Shown: positions 8,945 to 18,090, counted from the first letter of the stretch. The stretch is DNA of 64,000 nucleotides from Pseudonocardia asaccharolytica DSM 44247 = NBRC 16224 (GCF_000423625.1 NZ_AUII01000022.1:1-64000), one strand, 5' to 3'. Notes: generated by a model from the letters alone, not told the origin. Numbers and translations: made by a program.

Positions 8945-10861
8945 CTATGCCGCCATGGCACCGGCGGCCGTGGCGCCGCGGTACCAGTATTCGAGGGTCA
9001 CGAGATGCCAGAGATGTTTGGACCGGTCCTCGCGGCCCGACGCGTCCTCGTCGATGAGCCGCTGCACCGCCTCGCGGCGCAGGAAACCGGACGACACCAG
9101 CGCCCCCTCATGGGCCACCGCCCGGACCAGCGGCGCCAGGTCGCGGCTCATCCACGCCCGCAGCGGGGCGCTGAACAGCCCCTTCGGCCGGTAGGCGATC
9201 TCGCGGGGCAGGACGTTGAGGGCGGCCTGCTTGAGCGCGACCTTGCCGTGCCGTCCGATGATCTTTCGGCTGCCCGGGATGCGGAACGCCGCCTCGACGA
9301 CCGCGACGTCGACGAACGGAACCCGCACCTCGGTCGAGGCCGCCATGCTGGCCCGGTCGGTGTAGGCGAGGTTGAGGCCGGGCAGGAACATCCGGGCGTC
9401 GGCCAGGCACATGCGGTTGACGACGTCGTCGAGCGCGGTGTCGGCGTAGACCGCGGCGTGCTCGGCGAGCACGTCCTCGACCGCCCCGGCGAGATCGGGG
9501 TTGACCAGGCCGAGCAGCTCCGTCCGGTCGTACATCGTGTAGCTGCGCCGGAAGGCGACCTCCTCCGGTAGGTCGGCGAAGGAGAGGAACCGCTTGGCGA
9601 AGCGGACCGAGCGGTAGCCGCGCCGCGCCGTCGCCACCGGCAGCCGGTCCATGCCGGCCCGCAGTCCGCGCCGCAGCGGCCGCGGGACGGCCTGGTAGCG
9701 CCGGGCGAGCAGGTTCGCCCGATGTTTGCGGTAGCCGGCGAACAGCTCGTCGGCGCCCATCCCCGACAGCAACACCGTGACCCCGGCGGCACGGGCCGCC
9801 GAACAGATGAGGTACGTGTTGATCGCGGCGGGATCGCCGATCGGCTCGTCGAGGTGGTAGGTCATGCGTTCGAGCAGGTCACCGACGTCCGGCGCGATCT
9901 CGATCTCGCGAAGGTCGACGCCGAAGCGGCGGGCGACCCGCCGGGCGTAGCGCAGGTCGTCGGGCATCGCCTCGAACCTCGCGTCCCGGGGCCGGAACCC
10001 GATGGTGTAGGCGGGAAGGCCCGGCCGGTGCCGCGCCGCGAGCGCGGTGAGATAGCTGGAGTCCAGCCCGCCGGACAGGAACATCCCGACCGGGACGTCG
10101 GCGACCAGATGCCGCCGGGTCGACTCCGCGACGACGGCGTGCAGGTCGGTGTCCTCGGGACCCTCGCGAGCGGCCCGCTCGGCGACCTCGCGGATCGACC
10201 AGTAGCGTCCCCGCTCGACCCGCCCGTCGGGCAGGCAGCGCATCCAGGTCCCCGGTGGCAGCTTCTCGACGTCCCGGTAGACGCAGTGGCCCTCGGGCAC
10301 CCAGTAGTAGAGCAGCGACGCCACCAGCGCCGCGTCGTCGATGCCCAGCGCCGCGCCGAGCCCACCGGCGAGCGCCTTGAGCTCCGAGGCGAAGGCCAGC
10401 CCACCGCCCCGGCGCGCGACGAACAGCGGCTTGATGCCCAGCTGGTCGCGCGCCAGCACCAGCTCCCCGGTGCGTTCGTCGAACACCGCGAAGGCGAACA
10501 TTCCGCGCAGCCGCGAAAGGCAGTCCGGGCCCCAGCGTCGCCAGGCCGCGAGCAGCACCTCGGTATCCGACGAACCCCGGAACCGCACGCCGGCGCCCAC
10601 CAGCTCGGCGCGCAGCTCCGGTGCGTTGTAGAGCTCACCGTTGTAGGTCAGAGCGAGGCCGTCGGCGACCATCGGCTGGGCCCCGGTGGGCGAGAGGTCG
10701 ATGATGGACAGTCGCCGATGTCCGAGGTGGACCTCGCCGTCGCCCGCGCGGTGGGTGTAGCGGCCGGTCGCGTCCGGGCCGCGGTGGGCGACGGCCGCGG
10801 TGAGCCGATCGGTCAGCGGACCGCCGTCGGGCCAGCGGTAGGTACCCGCGATTCCGCACAT
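8945..10861 (-). CDS. asnB: Asparagine synthase (glutamine-hydrolysing) family amidotransferase
   Basis: A 638-aa class II glutamine amidotransferase/synthetase. The second residue is Cys (MCGIAGTYRW), the nucleophile of the N-terminal glutaminase domain, followed by HRGPDATG and YNGELYN. The C-terminal synthetase domain has the ATP pyrophosphatase loop SGGLDSSYL. Dedicated AsnB paralogues in polysaccharide loci are thought to amidate uronic acids or other sugar acids rather than make asparagine. The nucleotide-sugar dehydrogenase two genes upstream would supply such an acid. The downstream gene begins 12 bp after its TAG. Biochemical role in this locus is inference; the enzyme family is certain. 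Confidence 0.9.
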   Translation of the reverse strand: MCGIAGTYRWPDGGPLTDRLTAAVAHRGPDATGRYTHRAGDGEVHLGHRRLSIIDLSPTGAQPMVADGLALTYNGELYNAPELRAELVGAGVRFRGSSDTEVLLAAWRRWGPDCLSRLRGMFAFAVFDERTGELVLARDQLGIKPLFVARRGGGLAFASELKALAGGLGAALGIDDAALVASLLYYWVPEGHCVYRDVEKLPPGTWMRCLPDGRVERGRYWSIREVAERAAREGPEDTDLHAVVAESTRRHLVADVPVGMFLSGGLDSSYLTALAARHRPGLPAYTIGFRPRDARFEAMPDDLRYARRVARRFGVDLREIEIAPDVGDLLERMTYHLDEPIGDPAAINTYLICSAARAAGVTVLLSGMGADELFAGYRKHRANLLARRYQAVPRPLRRGLRAGMDRLPVATARRGYRSVRFAKRFLSFADLPEEVAFRRSYTMYDRTELLGLVNPDLAGAVEDVLAEHAAVYADTALDDVVNRMCLADARMFLPGLNLAYTDRASMAASTEVRVPFVDVAVVEAAFRIPGSRKIIGRHGKVALKQAALNVLPREIAYRPKGLFSAPLRAWMSRDLAPLVRAVAHEGALVSSGFLRREAVQRLIDEDASGREDRSKHLWHLVTLEYWYRGATAAGAMAA

Positions 10862-10873
10862 GCCGCCGGCCCC

Positions 10874-12088
10874 TCAGCCCCGCGCCGCGAGGGGGTCGTA
10901 GACGCCCACATAGGCGGGGATCTGTTTGTCCCAGGCCAGCACGGTCTCGACCCGGCGTCGGCCGCGGGCGCCCATCTGCTTGCGGCGCACCTCGTCGTCG
11001 AGCAGCGCAAGGATCGTGTCCGCGTAGTCGTCGACCCGGTTCGGCTCGGCGTAGGCGGCCGCGTCCGCCGCCGAGACCCGCGTCTCGACCAGATCGAAGG
11101 CGACGACCGGCAGCTCGAAGGCCAGATACTCCATAGTCTTGTTCATGGTGGACACGTCGTTGAGCGGGTTCTTCGGGTCCGGCGAGAGGCCGATGTCCGC
11201 GGTGGACAGCAGCCGGGCCACCAGCTCGTCCGGGGCGCGGCCGGTGAACTCGACCCAGCCGTCCAGCCCCAGCTCGCTCGCGAGGCGGCGCAGCCGTGCC
11301 GCGTCGTCGCCGTCCCCGATGAGGGTCAGCGCCACATCGGACCGCTTGCGGACGTGCACGATGTGGCGCATCGCCCGCAGCGTGATGTCGACGCCGTCCT
11401 GCGGGCCCATCACGCCCAGGTAGATCAGCAGGTGTTCGCGCCCGCGGCGCAACGCGGGGTCGGGGCTGCCACGACGCATCCGGTCCGGGTCCGGTCCGGT
11501 GCGCACGACCGTCACCTCGTCCGGCCGTTTACCCCCGCGCCCCAGGGCGACCCGCCGGTACGACTCGTTCGTGGCGATGACGTGCGCCGAGAGCCGGTAG
11601 GTCAGCCATTCGGTCGCCCGCAGCGCCCGATGCGGCAGCCGTGCCCCGTCCGGGAACCGGGACTCGTACAGCTCCGGGCACAGATCGTGCTGGTCGAAGA
11701 CCAGCCGGACGCCGAACAGGACCTGGAACGGCAGGACCGCGAGGCACAGCACGTCCGGCGGGTTGCACACCTGGACGACGCCGAAGCGCCGCTCCCGCCA
11801 GACCTGGACCAGTCGCACCAGGGTCGCGAGGATCGACCAGGCGTATTCGGCGACGAACATCGCCTGTCGGGTGATCGGGGGGAACGCGGAGTAGCGGAAC
11901 AATCGCACCCCGTCGAGCTCCTGGCGGGCGGGTTCCCCCCGGCCCCGTGGGCAGACGACCGACACCTCGTAGCCCGCGGCGCGCAGCGCCCGGCATTCCA
12001 GCCACACCCGCCGGTCGAACGGCACCGGCAGGTTCTGCACGACGATGCAGACGTGACGAGCGTGCCGGACGGGCCCGATGCGCCTCAC
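10874..12088 (-). CDS. GT4 glycosyltransferase
   Basis: A 404-aa GT-B glycosyltransferase. The N-terminus VCIVVQNLPVPFDRRVWLE is typical of the WbuB-like subgroup of GT4. The C-terminal half has the acceptor/donor loop LLIYLGVMGPQDGVD and a donor-binding segment STMNKTMEYLAFELPVVAFD, where the usual E-x7-E is partly conserved. It would extend the undecaprenyl-linked sugar chain in the cytoplasm. The GTG at 12088 overlaps the dehydrogenase stop by 4 bp (GTGA); longer upstream frame is a shadow. The asparagine synthase gene starts 12 bp downstream. Specificity unknown. Confidence 0.87.
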   Translation of the reverse strand: MRRIGPVRHARHVCIVVQNLPVPFDRRVWLECRALRAAGYEVSVVCPRGRGEPARQELDGVRLFRYSAFPPITRQAMFVAEYAWSILATLVRLVQVWRERRFGVVQVCNPPDVLCLAVLPFQVLFGVRLVFDQHDLCPELYESRFPDGARLPHRALRATEWLTYRLSAHVIATNESYRRVALGRGGKRPDEVTVVRTGPDPDRMRRGSPDPALRRGREHLLIYLGVMGPQDGVDITLRAMRHIVHVRKRSDVALTLIGDGDDAARLRRLASELGLDGWVEFTGRAPDELVARLLSTADIGLSPDPKNPLNDVSTMNKTMEYLAFELPVVAFDLVETRVSAADAAAYAEPNRVDDYADTILALLDDEVRRKQMGARGRRRVETVLAWDKQIPAYVGVYDPLAARG

Positions 12089-13413
12089 CAGCCCACACCC
12101 TCGTAGCCGGCGAGGCATTCCACCTCGGCGCCGAGCCGTCCGTCCAGGTCGAGCACGAGCGGCGGTCGCGCCGCGACCACGGCGGCCGCCACGTCGGGGC
12201 CGGTGGAGCCGACGACCGCCACCGCCGCGCCGTCCAACGCCTCGGCGACGTCGTCGTAGAGCACCCGATGCAGATGCGGCAGCCGTTTCTGGACATGGCG
12301 GAGGTTCGCACCGGACAGCCGGGTGGGGTTGACGACCGGATCGTGGATGCGCACGTCCAGTCCCTTGCCGATGAGGATCTCGGCCAGCGCCACGTTCGGG
12401 CTCTCCCGCAGGTCGTCGGTCTGCTGCTTGAACGCGAGACCGATCAGCGCCACCCTGCGGTTCTCGCCGCCGCGGGCGTCGACCCCGCGCAGGATCCGCT
12501 CGGCGACGTCGCGGACCAGCATGTCGTTGGAGACGAGCACGGCGTCGAGGACCGGCAGATCGACGCAGTTCATCCGGGCGAGATGCAGCAGGCCGCGCAG
12601 GTCCTTGGGCAGACACGACCCGCCGAAGGCGAACCCGGGGCGCAGATAGGCCGGCGACACGTTGAGCTGACGGTCCCGCACGAAGACGTCCATCACCTGC
12701 CGGGAGTCCACATCGAGCGTCCGGTACAGCCGGGCCAGCTCGTTGGTGAACGCCACCTTGAGCGCGTGGAAGGCGTTACCGGCGAACTTGATGCTCTCCG
12801 CCGACCGGATCGAGACCGCGTGCACCGCGCAGTCGAGGAACCCGAAGAGCTCGCGGACCGTCGCCACGGCCGCCGACGAACCGCCGACCACCAGGAACGG
12901 CGGGTGGAAGAAGTCGGCCACGCTCGAACCCTCGCGCAGGAACTCGGGGCACATCGCGACCTGCAGATCGGTGCCGACCCCTCGTCCCGAGGACAGCTCG
13001 AGCTGCGAGACGACGACGTCCTCGACGGTCCCCGGGGGGACGGTCGAGCGGATGACCACCGTATGCGGATGGTCCGATCCGCCCAGTGCGGAACCGATCT
13101 CGCTGATCACCCGAGTGAGCTGGCGCAGGTCGGTGCTGCCGTTGGGGGCCGACGGAGTGCCGACGCAGACGATCGAGACGTCCGCGTGGGCGAGCCGGTC
13201 GTGGGCGGACCCCACGGCGGTCAGCGCCCCGGTGCCGATCGCGTCGGCGACCAGCTCGTCGAGGCCGGGCTCGATCACCGGCGGCCGACCGGCGCCGAGC
13301 GCCGCCACCTTGACCCGGTCCGGGTCGACGCCCACGACCCGATGGCCGCGCACTGCCAGACAGGTCGCCGTGACCGAGCCGACGTAGCCGAGGCCGAACA
13401 CCATGACGTTCAC
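12085..13413 (-). CDS. Nucleotide-sugar 6-dehydrogenase (GDP-mannose/UDP-glucose dehydrogenase family)
   Basis: A 442-aa NAD-dependent enzyme that oxidises C6 of a nucleotide sugar to a uronic acid in two steps. It begins with the Rossmann motif VFGLGYVGSVTA. The catalytic Cys lies in FAFGGSCLPKDLRGL, and VGTPSAPNGS and TDDLRESPNVALAEILIGKG are the other family blocks. Several blocks (RDRQLNVSPAYLRPGFAFGG, EPGLDEL) look closer to GDP-mannose dehydrogenase (AlgD) than to typical Ugd, but this is a judgement by eye. The GTG at 13413 overlaps the upstream Wzz-like gene by 4 bp; an ATG lies at 13404. Its product would be the acidic sugar of the polymer and a possible substrate for the AsnB neighbour. 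Confidence 0.88.
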   Translation of the reverse strand: MNVMVFGLGYVGSVTATCLAVRGHRVVGVDPDRVKVAALGAGRPPVIEPGLDELVADAIGTGALTAVGSAHDRLAHADVSIVCVGTPSAPNGSTDLRQLTRVISEIGSALGGSDHPHTVVIRSTVPPGTVEDVVVSQLELSSGRGVGTDLQVAMCPEFLREGSSVADFFHPPFLVVGGSSAAVATVRELFGFLDCAVHAVSIRSAESIKFAGNAFHALKVAFTNELARLYRTLDVDSRQVMDVFVRDRQLNVSPAYLRPGFAFGGSCLPKDLRGLLHLARMNCVDLPVLDAVLVSNDMLVRDVAERILRGVDARGGENRRVALIGLAFKQQTDDLRESPNVALAEILIGKGLDVRIHDPVVNPTRLSGANLRHVQKRLPHLHRVLYDDVAEALDGAAVAVVGSTGPDVAAAVVAARPPLVLDLDGRLGAEVECLAGYEGVGW

Positions 13414-14915
13414 CTGACCTCCACATGAGTGACGGGCGCCGCGGCCGCAGCCGGGACCGGTCGGTCGCGCAGGGACACCGTTCGCCCCCGCAGCGCCAGG
13501 TGCAGGCCGTCCCACAGGGTGCCGTCGGACCGGTCCCGCGGATCGGGGTGCACGAGCACCACACCGATCACCACGATCTCGACGTCCGCGAGCTGGCGGG
13601 CGACGGTGTGCAGCCATTCGGTGCCCGCCTGCCCGGCACGCACCACCAGCAGGCCCTCGCGGCCCAGCCGGGCGAGGTCCGTCCACGCCGCGCCGGGACC
13701 GACGGTGCCGACCCCGAGGGAGAACCGGTCCGGTACGCCCGGTTCGGGCCGAACGTCCGGATATCCCGCACCGTCGAGGACCTGGACCGGGTTCTGCGAC
13801 GCCGCGGCGTATCGGGACACGGGTCTGCCGGGCAGGTCGTCGACGACCAGCACGGGGTGCTCGAGCACGAGTTCCCTGGCGATATCCAGCGCGAGCGCGG
13901 CGGCGGGCTCCGGGCAGCCGAGCTCGAGCAGCGACACCCCGGCGGGCGCATCGCGGATCAGCCGGGCGAGAGTCGCCGCGGCCCGCCCGCGCTCGAGCTC
14001 GGCGCGGTGCTTCCCCCGCCGGAAGGGCCGACGGCGAGGGGCGGGCAACTGCACGATGACCGACGCCCCGAGGTGCGCGGCGATATCGCGGCGCAGCACC
14101 GGACGGTCCTGCACGACGCTCGCGACCGCGGCCAGCGCGAGCCCGACGCCGAGACCGATGACGAGACCCACCACGCCGGCCAGGCCCGCCGCGACCGGCA
14201 GCGAACGACTCGTCACGTGCGGGGTGTCCAGGATCTGCGTTCCGGCGGCGACTTGCGGCGAGCCGATGCTCGCCATGGCGGCGGTCTGTGTGATGTCCTG
14301 GATCTGCCCCGAGAGCGCCCCGCGGCGGGTCTCCAGTGCCGCGGTCTGCCGGGCGTCGCCCGCCCGGTTCGCCGCGGCCAGCGCCGCATCGACCTCGGCG
14401 AGCTCCCGTTCGGCCTGCGCACCCTGGTCGCGCAGCGCCGCGACCTGTGCCTTCGCCACGTCCTCGGTGCGCTGGACGTGGTCGGCGATGAACGCCTCCG
14501 CCAGCGCCGTGGCGGTCGCGAGAGCCTCGTGCGCGCCGGCGGCGCGGACGGTGAGCCCGAGGACGTTCGGGGCCACCGCCTCGCCGGAGTAGCTCTCCCG
14601 GAAGTCCTCGACGGACTCCGCGGAGTGGAGCCGCTGCAGGGCCGCGGCCGCGATCCGGCTCGTCTCGAACACCGCGACGTCGGTGCCCATGAGGACGGTG
14701 GGATCACCCACCTCCTCGTTCTCGTGGACGACGTAGACGCGGGCGGCCGCGGTCACCCGGGACGGCATGACGAAGGTGAGCAGGACGCCGAGCAGCAGCC
14801 CGATCACCGCGCAGCCGGCCCAGAGCCTGCGCCGCCAGCGGATTCCGGCGACCAGGCGCTGCAGGTCCACCAGCGGTTCGGGACTCGAGGTGGCCGTCGT
14901 CGCGGTTGTCGTCAC
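13410..14915 (-). CDS. Wzz/chain-length-determinant-like protein with degenerate kinase-like C-terminus
   Basis: A 501-aa inner-membrane protein. An N-terminal helix (LWAGCAVIGLLLGVLLTFVMP, about residues 30-50) and a second helix (around 240-265, GLAGVVGLVIGLGVGLALAA) bracket an extracytoplasmic domain with coiled-coil character (AQAERELAEVDAALAAANRAG). This is the Wzz layout. The C-terminal 200 residues resemble a BY-kinase fold (VLVVDDLPG near 345) but no Walker A P-loop is present, so kinase activity is doubtful. Such proteins set polymer chain length and organise export. The GTG at 14915 overlaps the neighbouring paralogue by 4 bp. Confidence 0.78.
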   Translation of the reverse strand: MTTTATTATSSPEPLVDLQRLVAGIRWRRRLWAGCAVIGLLLGVLLTFVMPSRVTAAARVYVVHENEEVGDPTVLMGTDVAVFETSRIAAAALQRLHSAESVEDFRESYSGEAVAPNVLGLTVRAAGAHEALATATALAEAFIADHVQRTEDVAKAQVAALRDQGAQAERELAEVDAALAAANRAGDARQTAALETRRGALSGQIQDITQTAAMASIGSPQVAAGTQILDTPHVTSRSLPVAAGLAGVVGLVIGLGVGLALAAVASVVQDRPVLRRDIAAHLGASVIVQLPAPRRRPFRRGKHRAELERGRAAATLARLIRDAPAGVSLLELGCPEPAAALALDIARELVLEHPVLVVDDLPGRPVSRYAAASQNPVQVLDGAGYPDVRPEPGVPDRFSLGVGTVGPGAAWTDLARLGREGLLVVRAGQAGTEWLHTVARQLADVEIVVIGVVLVHPDPRDRSDGTLWDGLHLALRGRTVSLRDRPVPAAAAAPVTHVEVR

Positions 14916-16297
14916 GAGGAACCCACCGTCGTCGCGTTGTTGTCGGGGTGCGCGAGCGATTCCGGCTGGCCGGGCGCCGCGCGGTACGGCCGCACGACGA
15001 GCGCCCCCAGGAGGGGATAGCCCATGTCGAGGCAGGCCCCGGCGAGACCCACCAGCTCCCACGCGGTTCGGGTTCCGACCGCCATGGCCACCAGGACCGC
15101 GCAGGCGGCTCCGCAATCCGGGAAGGTGGGGCGGCGGGCGACGTCGACGACCGTCACGACGAGGATCGGTGTGCCGCCGGCGACCGTGGTCAGCCGCTCC
15201 GCCGCGTGCCGCGCGGCGGGATCGTCGTCGGGGACGAGGACGATCAGCCCGGCCGCCGCCTCGGGCAGCCGCGCCAGCAGCCGGCGCAGCAGGGCGTCGC
15301 ACCCCATCCGGTCGTCGGGCACCACCGGTTGCGGGGTCCAGGCGGCCTCCTCGCGCAACAGGTCGCGCAACCGGTCCCACCGGACGCGGCGTCCCGACCC
15401 CTCGCCCGATCGGCCGTTCGACTCGGCGCCGGACGGGACCGCAATGTCCACGGTGGCCAGTACCGGGGCGCCGAGCGCGGCGGCGATCGCACCGGTGTCG
15501 CGCAGCCGCCGGTCCGACCGCGCGGCGAGGAGCAGGCCGAACACGCCGAGCAGCGCGAACGCCACGGCGGCGCCGGCGACCAGCTGCGGCAGTGTCGGCG
15601 ACGCGGCGCCGCGCACCACCGCAGGCCCGATCACGGTGATCCCGGACGGGCCGAGCCTGGCCGCCGAATCGGACTGCTGGCCGCCGTTCTTGACGTTGTC
15701 CAGCTCGGCTGCCGCCTCGGCCAGGGCGTTGCGCAGCCGGTCGAGCTCGGCGCGGGCCTGGACGCCCTCGGGTGAGGCCGCCCCGAGCACCGGCGAGCCC
15801 TGGAGCTGGTTGATCTGTGCGGTGGTCTCGTCGACCTTCTGCTGGGCCGCCGCCCGCCGTTGCAGCAGCGCGGCCGCCGCCGCCGCACCGTTGTCGGCGA
15901 TCTGCGTCGAGAACGTCACGTACTCCTGGGTCGCCCGCCCCACGAGCTGCTGCGCCTTGTCGGGGCTCCCCGCCGTCCCGCTGATCTCGAGCACGTTGCC
16001 GTCGACCACCGCCGCCGTGACCGACCGCTGCAGATCGGCGGCGCCGACCCCCCAGCCGAGCCCCGCCGCGGTCCGGTCGAGTACGACAAGGCTCATCGCG
16101 ACCTGAGCCTCGCTGAGCACCTCCTGCTTGTCCCGCGACCCCTGCAGCAGGACCCTGCTCGTCGCCTCGTACCCGGGGGAGAACAGCAGCGACAACCCGA
16201 GGCCGACCAGCGCACCCAGGCCGGTGAGGGCGGCGAGCAGCCGCCATCTCCTGCGGACGAGCTGCCCAATGACGGACAGCCGAGCCACGTCGTCCAC
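14912..16297 (-). CDS. Wzz/chain-length-determinant-like protein, first gene of the exopolysaccharide operon
   Basis: A 461-aa paralogue of the next gene. It has an N-terminal helix (LLAALTGLGALVGLGLSLLF), an extracytoplasmic region with a helical segment (ALLQRRAAAQQKVDETTAQINQ), a second helix (around 210-232) and a cytoplasmic C-terminal domain. That domain has alternating hydrophobic strands but no Walker A motif. It would regulate chain length with its partner. The GTG start at 16297 has a purine-rich stretch (ggggaagggatgg) 8-20 bases upstream. The divergent wbaP-like gene starts 260 bp away, so the operon promoter must lie between. Confidence 0.78.
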   Translation of the reverse strand: MDDVARLSVIGQLVRRRWRLLAALTGLGALVGLGLSLLFSPGYEATSRVLLQGSRDKQEVLSEAQVAMSLVVLDRTAAGLGWGVGAADLQRSVTAAVVDGNVLEISGTAGSPDKAQQLVGRATQEYVTFSTQIADNGAAAAAALLQRRAAAQQKVDETTAQINQLQGSPVLGAASPEGVQARAELDRLRNALAEAAAELDNVKNGGQQSDSAARLGPSGITVIGPAVVRGAASPTLPQLVAGAAVAFALLGVFGLLLAARSDRRLRDTGAIAAALGAPVLATVDIAVPSGAESNGRSGEGSGRRVRWDRLRDLLREEAAWTPQPVVPDDRMGCDALLRRLLARLPEAAAGLIVLVPDDDPAARHAAERLTTVAGGTPILVVTVVDVARRPTFPDCGAACAVLVAMAVGTRTAWELVGLAGACLDMGYPLLGALVVRPYRAAPGQPESLAHPDNNATTVGSS

Positions 16298-16365
16298 GCC
16301 TCGCCATCCCTTCCCCCGGAGATCGGGTTCATCGGCGTATCGCTGGACTCGCCGGGGTTCGGCAC

Positions 16366-16430
16366 GGCGTTACAGCCACCTGTCGGACACGATCGTTCGG
16401 AACCGCGCCCGGGGTGGACGTTGTAACGCC
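16366..16430. promoter_or_regulatory. Inverted repeat in the divergent exopolysaccharide promoter region
   Basis: Between the two divergent transcription units (16298-16556) a perfect 9-bp inverted repeat, ggcgttaca (16366-16374) and tgtaacgcc (16422-16430), is separated by 47 bp. This is a candidate pair of operator half-sites for a shared regulator. No convincing -35/-10 pair was found by eye, and nothing else stands out in this spacer. Confidence 0.35.
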
Positions 16431-16556
16431 CACCGCCGTGGGCGCGAGCCCACCCCCGACGCATCTCGATCGTCGTCCCCCGGGCCGCGACATCGGGATG
16501 CGCCCGCTCACCGGACGGTTCGACGCGGCGCAGCACGCGACGGCATGAGGGGCACC

Positions 16557-18089
16557 ATGGCTTCAGACGTCGAGTTGGGGGGCGGTCCGGAACCGGATGC
16601 CGACACCCGGTCCGCGCCGGGACCGGTCGCTCCTGTGTGCTCACCCGCCTGGGCGGTCGGGCGGCCGGCCGGCTCGCTCACCCGGCCCCGGTGGGAGACC
16701 CGGTACGCGCGGCTCGTCGTGGGCGGCGACCTGCTGGCCGTCGCCATCGCGGTCCTGGTGGGGCACCTGCTGGGGCTGGGGAACTACCTGCCCCTCTTCG
16801 GCGGCTCGACCTCGCCGAGCCTGGGCATCGGCAGCGGGCTCATCACCGTGACCGGGCTCTTCGTGACCAGGGCGTGGGACCCGCGCATCCTCGGCCAGGG
16901 CTCGGACGAGTTCAGCCGGGTGCTACACGCGCTGGTCGCCAGCGCGGTCGTGGTCGGCCTCGGGGGTTTGGCCCTGCAGATCTCCGCCGTCCGGCCCTGG
17001 GTGTTCGGGCTCATTCCGCTCGCCGGCATCCTGCTGGTGATCGGTCGGTTCGTGCTGCGCGGCTGGCTGCACCGCCGCCGTGCCGACGGTCGGTTCACCC
17101 ACGCCGTGCTCGCGGTCGGCACGATCGACTCGGTCGCCGATCTGATCCGGCGCACCCGTCGCGACTCGCACAACGGGTGGGTGGTGAACGGCGTGTGCAC
17201 CCCGACCGGCGCCGGTGCCGACGGCACCCCCAGCGTGCTCGACGTCCCGGTGCTCGGCGATCTCGACTCCGTCGCCGAGATCGTGCGCCGCGGCCGGCAC
17301 CGGGTGGTGGCCGTCGGCGACGCACCGGGCTGGTCAGGACGTCGGTTGCACCAGCTCGCCTGGGACATCGAAGGGCTGGGCGCCGATCTCGTCGTCGATC
17401 CGGGGCTGATGGAGATCGCCGGGCCGCGGCTGCACGTGGCCCCGGTCGACGGGCTGCCCCTGCTGCGGCTGACCGAACCGATCTTCAACGGCGTGCCGCG
17501 GGTGGTCAAGAACGTGATCGACTGGGTCGGTGCGAGCCTGCTGCTGGTGGTGGTCGCTCCGGTGCTGGTCTGCATCGCCGTCGCGGTGAAGCTCGACGGC
17601 GGCCCGGTACTGTTCCGACAGACCCGAGTGGGCCGGCACGGAAATGCCTTTCGCATGCTCAAGTTCCGTTCGATGATCGTCGACGCCGAAGCATGCAAGG
17701 CCGACCTCATGGCCGCGAACGACGGCGCAGGCCCGCTGTTCAAGCTCAAGGACGATCCACGGGTGACCAAGATCGGAGCTTTTCTGCGGAAGTATTCCCT
17801 CGACGAACTCCCGCAGTTGGTCAACGTTCTCACCGGCAGCATGTCCCTGGTCGGGCCGCGACCGCCGCTGCCCCAGGAAGTCGCCACCTACTCCCGCGCC
17901 GCCGAGCGAAAATTACTGGTCAAGCCCGGTCTCACCGGGCTGTGGCAGATAAGTGGCCGCAGCGATCTCTCCTGGCAGGAGTCGGTCCGGCTCGATCTGC
18001 GCTATGTGGAGAACTGGACCCTGGCGATGGACGCGCACATCCTCTGGAAGACCCTCGGAGCACTGATCCGCGGAAATGGGGCCTATTGA
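16557..18089 (+). CDS. Exopolysaccharide phosphoglycosyltransferase (WbaP/WcaJ type)
   Basis: A 510-aa polyprenyl-phosphate hexose-1-phosphate transferase that starts the lipid-linked repeat unit. The first 300 residues hold four to five membrane helices and a soluble Rossmann-like (CoA-binding-like) region with VVAVGDAPG. The last 200 residues are the bacterial sugar transferase domain: FRQTRVGRHGNAFRMLKFRSM, KYSLDELPQLVNVLTGSMSLVG PRPP and KPGLTGLWQISGRSDLSW. The ATG at 16557 is preferred over 16545 because GAGGGG (16547-16552) sits 4 bases upstream. It is transcribed away from the ten-gene operon and is followed at once by an RmlC-like gene. The first sugar is not deducible. Confidence 0.9.
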   Translation: MASDVELGGGPEPDADTRSAPGPVAPVCSPAWAVGRPAGSLTRPRWETRYARLVVGGDLLAVAIAVLVGHLLGLGNYLPLFGGSTSPSLGIGSGLITVTGLFVTRAWDPRILGQGSDEFSRVLHALVASAVVVGLGGLALQISAVRPWVFGLIPLAGILLVIGRFVLRGWLHRRRADGRFTHAVLAVGTIDSVADLIRRTRRDSHNGWVVNGVCTPTGAGADGTPSVLDVPVLGDLDSVAEIVRRGRHRVVAVGDAPGWSGRRLHQLAWDIEGLGADLVVDPGLMEIAGPRLHVAPVDGLPLLRLTEPIFNGVPRVVKNVIDWVGASLLLVVVAPVLVCIAVAVKLDGGPVLFRQTRVGRHGNAFRMLKFRSMIVDAEACKADLMAANDGAGPLFKLKDDPRVTKIGAFLRKYSLDELPQLVNVLTGSMSLVGPRPPLPQEVATYSRAAERKLLVKPGLTGLWQISGRSDLSWQESVRLDLRYVENWTLAMDAHILWKTLGALIRGNGAY

Positions 18090-18090
18090 A

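Noticed and set aside
9722-12106. 794-codon plus-strand frame across asnB and a glycosyltransferase
   Set aside because: It is the antisense shadow of two well-supported minus-strand genes. High GC keeps stop codons rare on the opposite strand.
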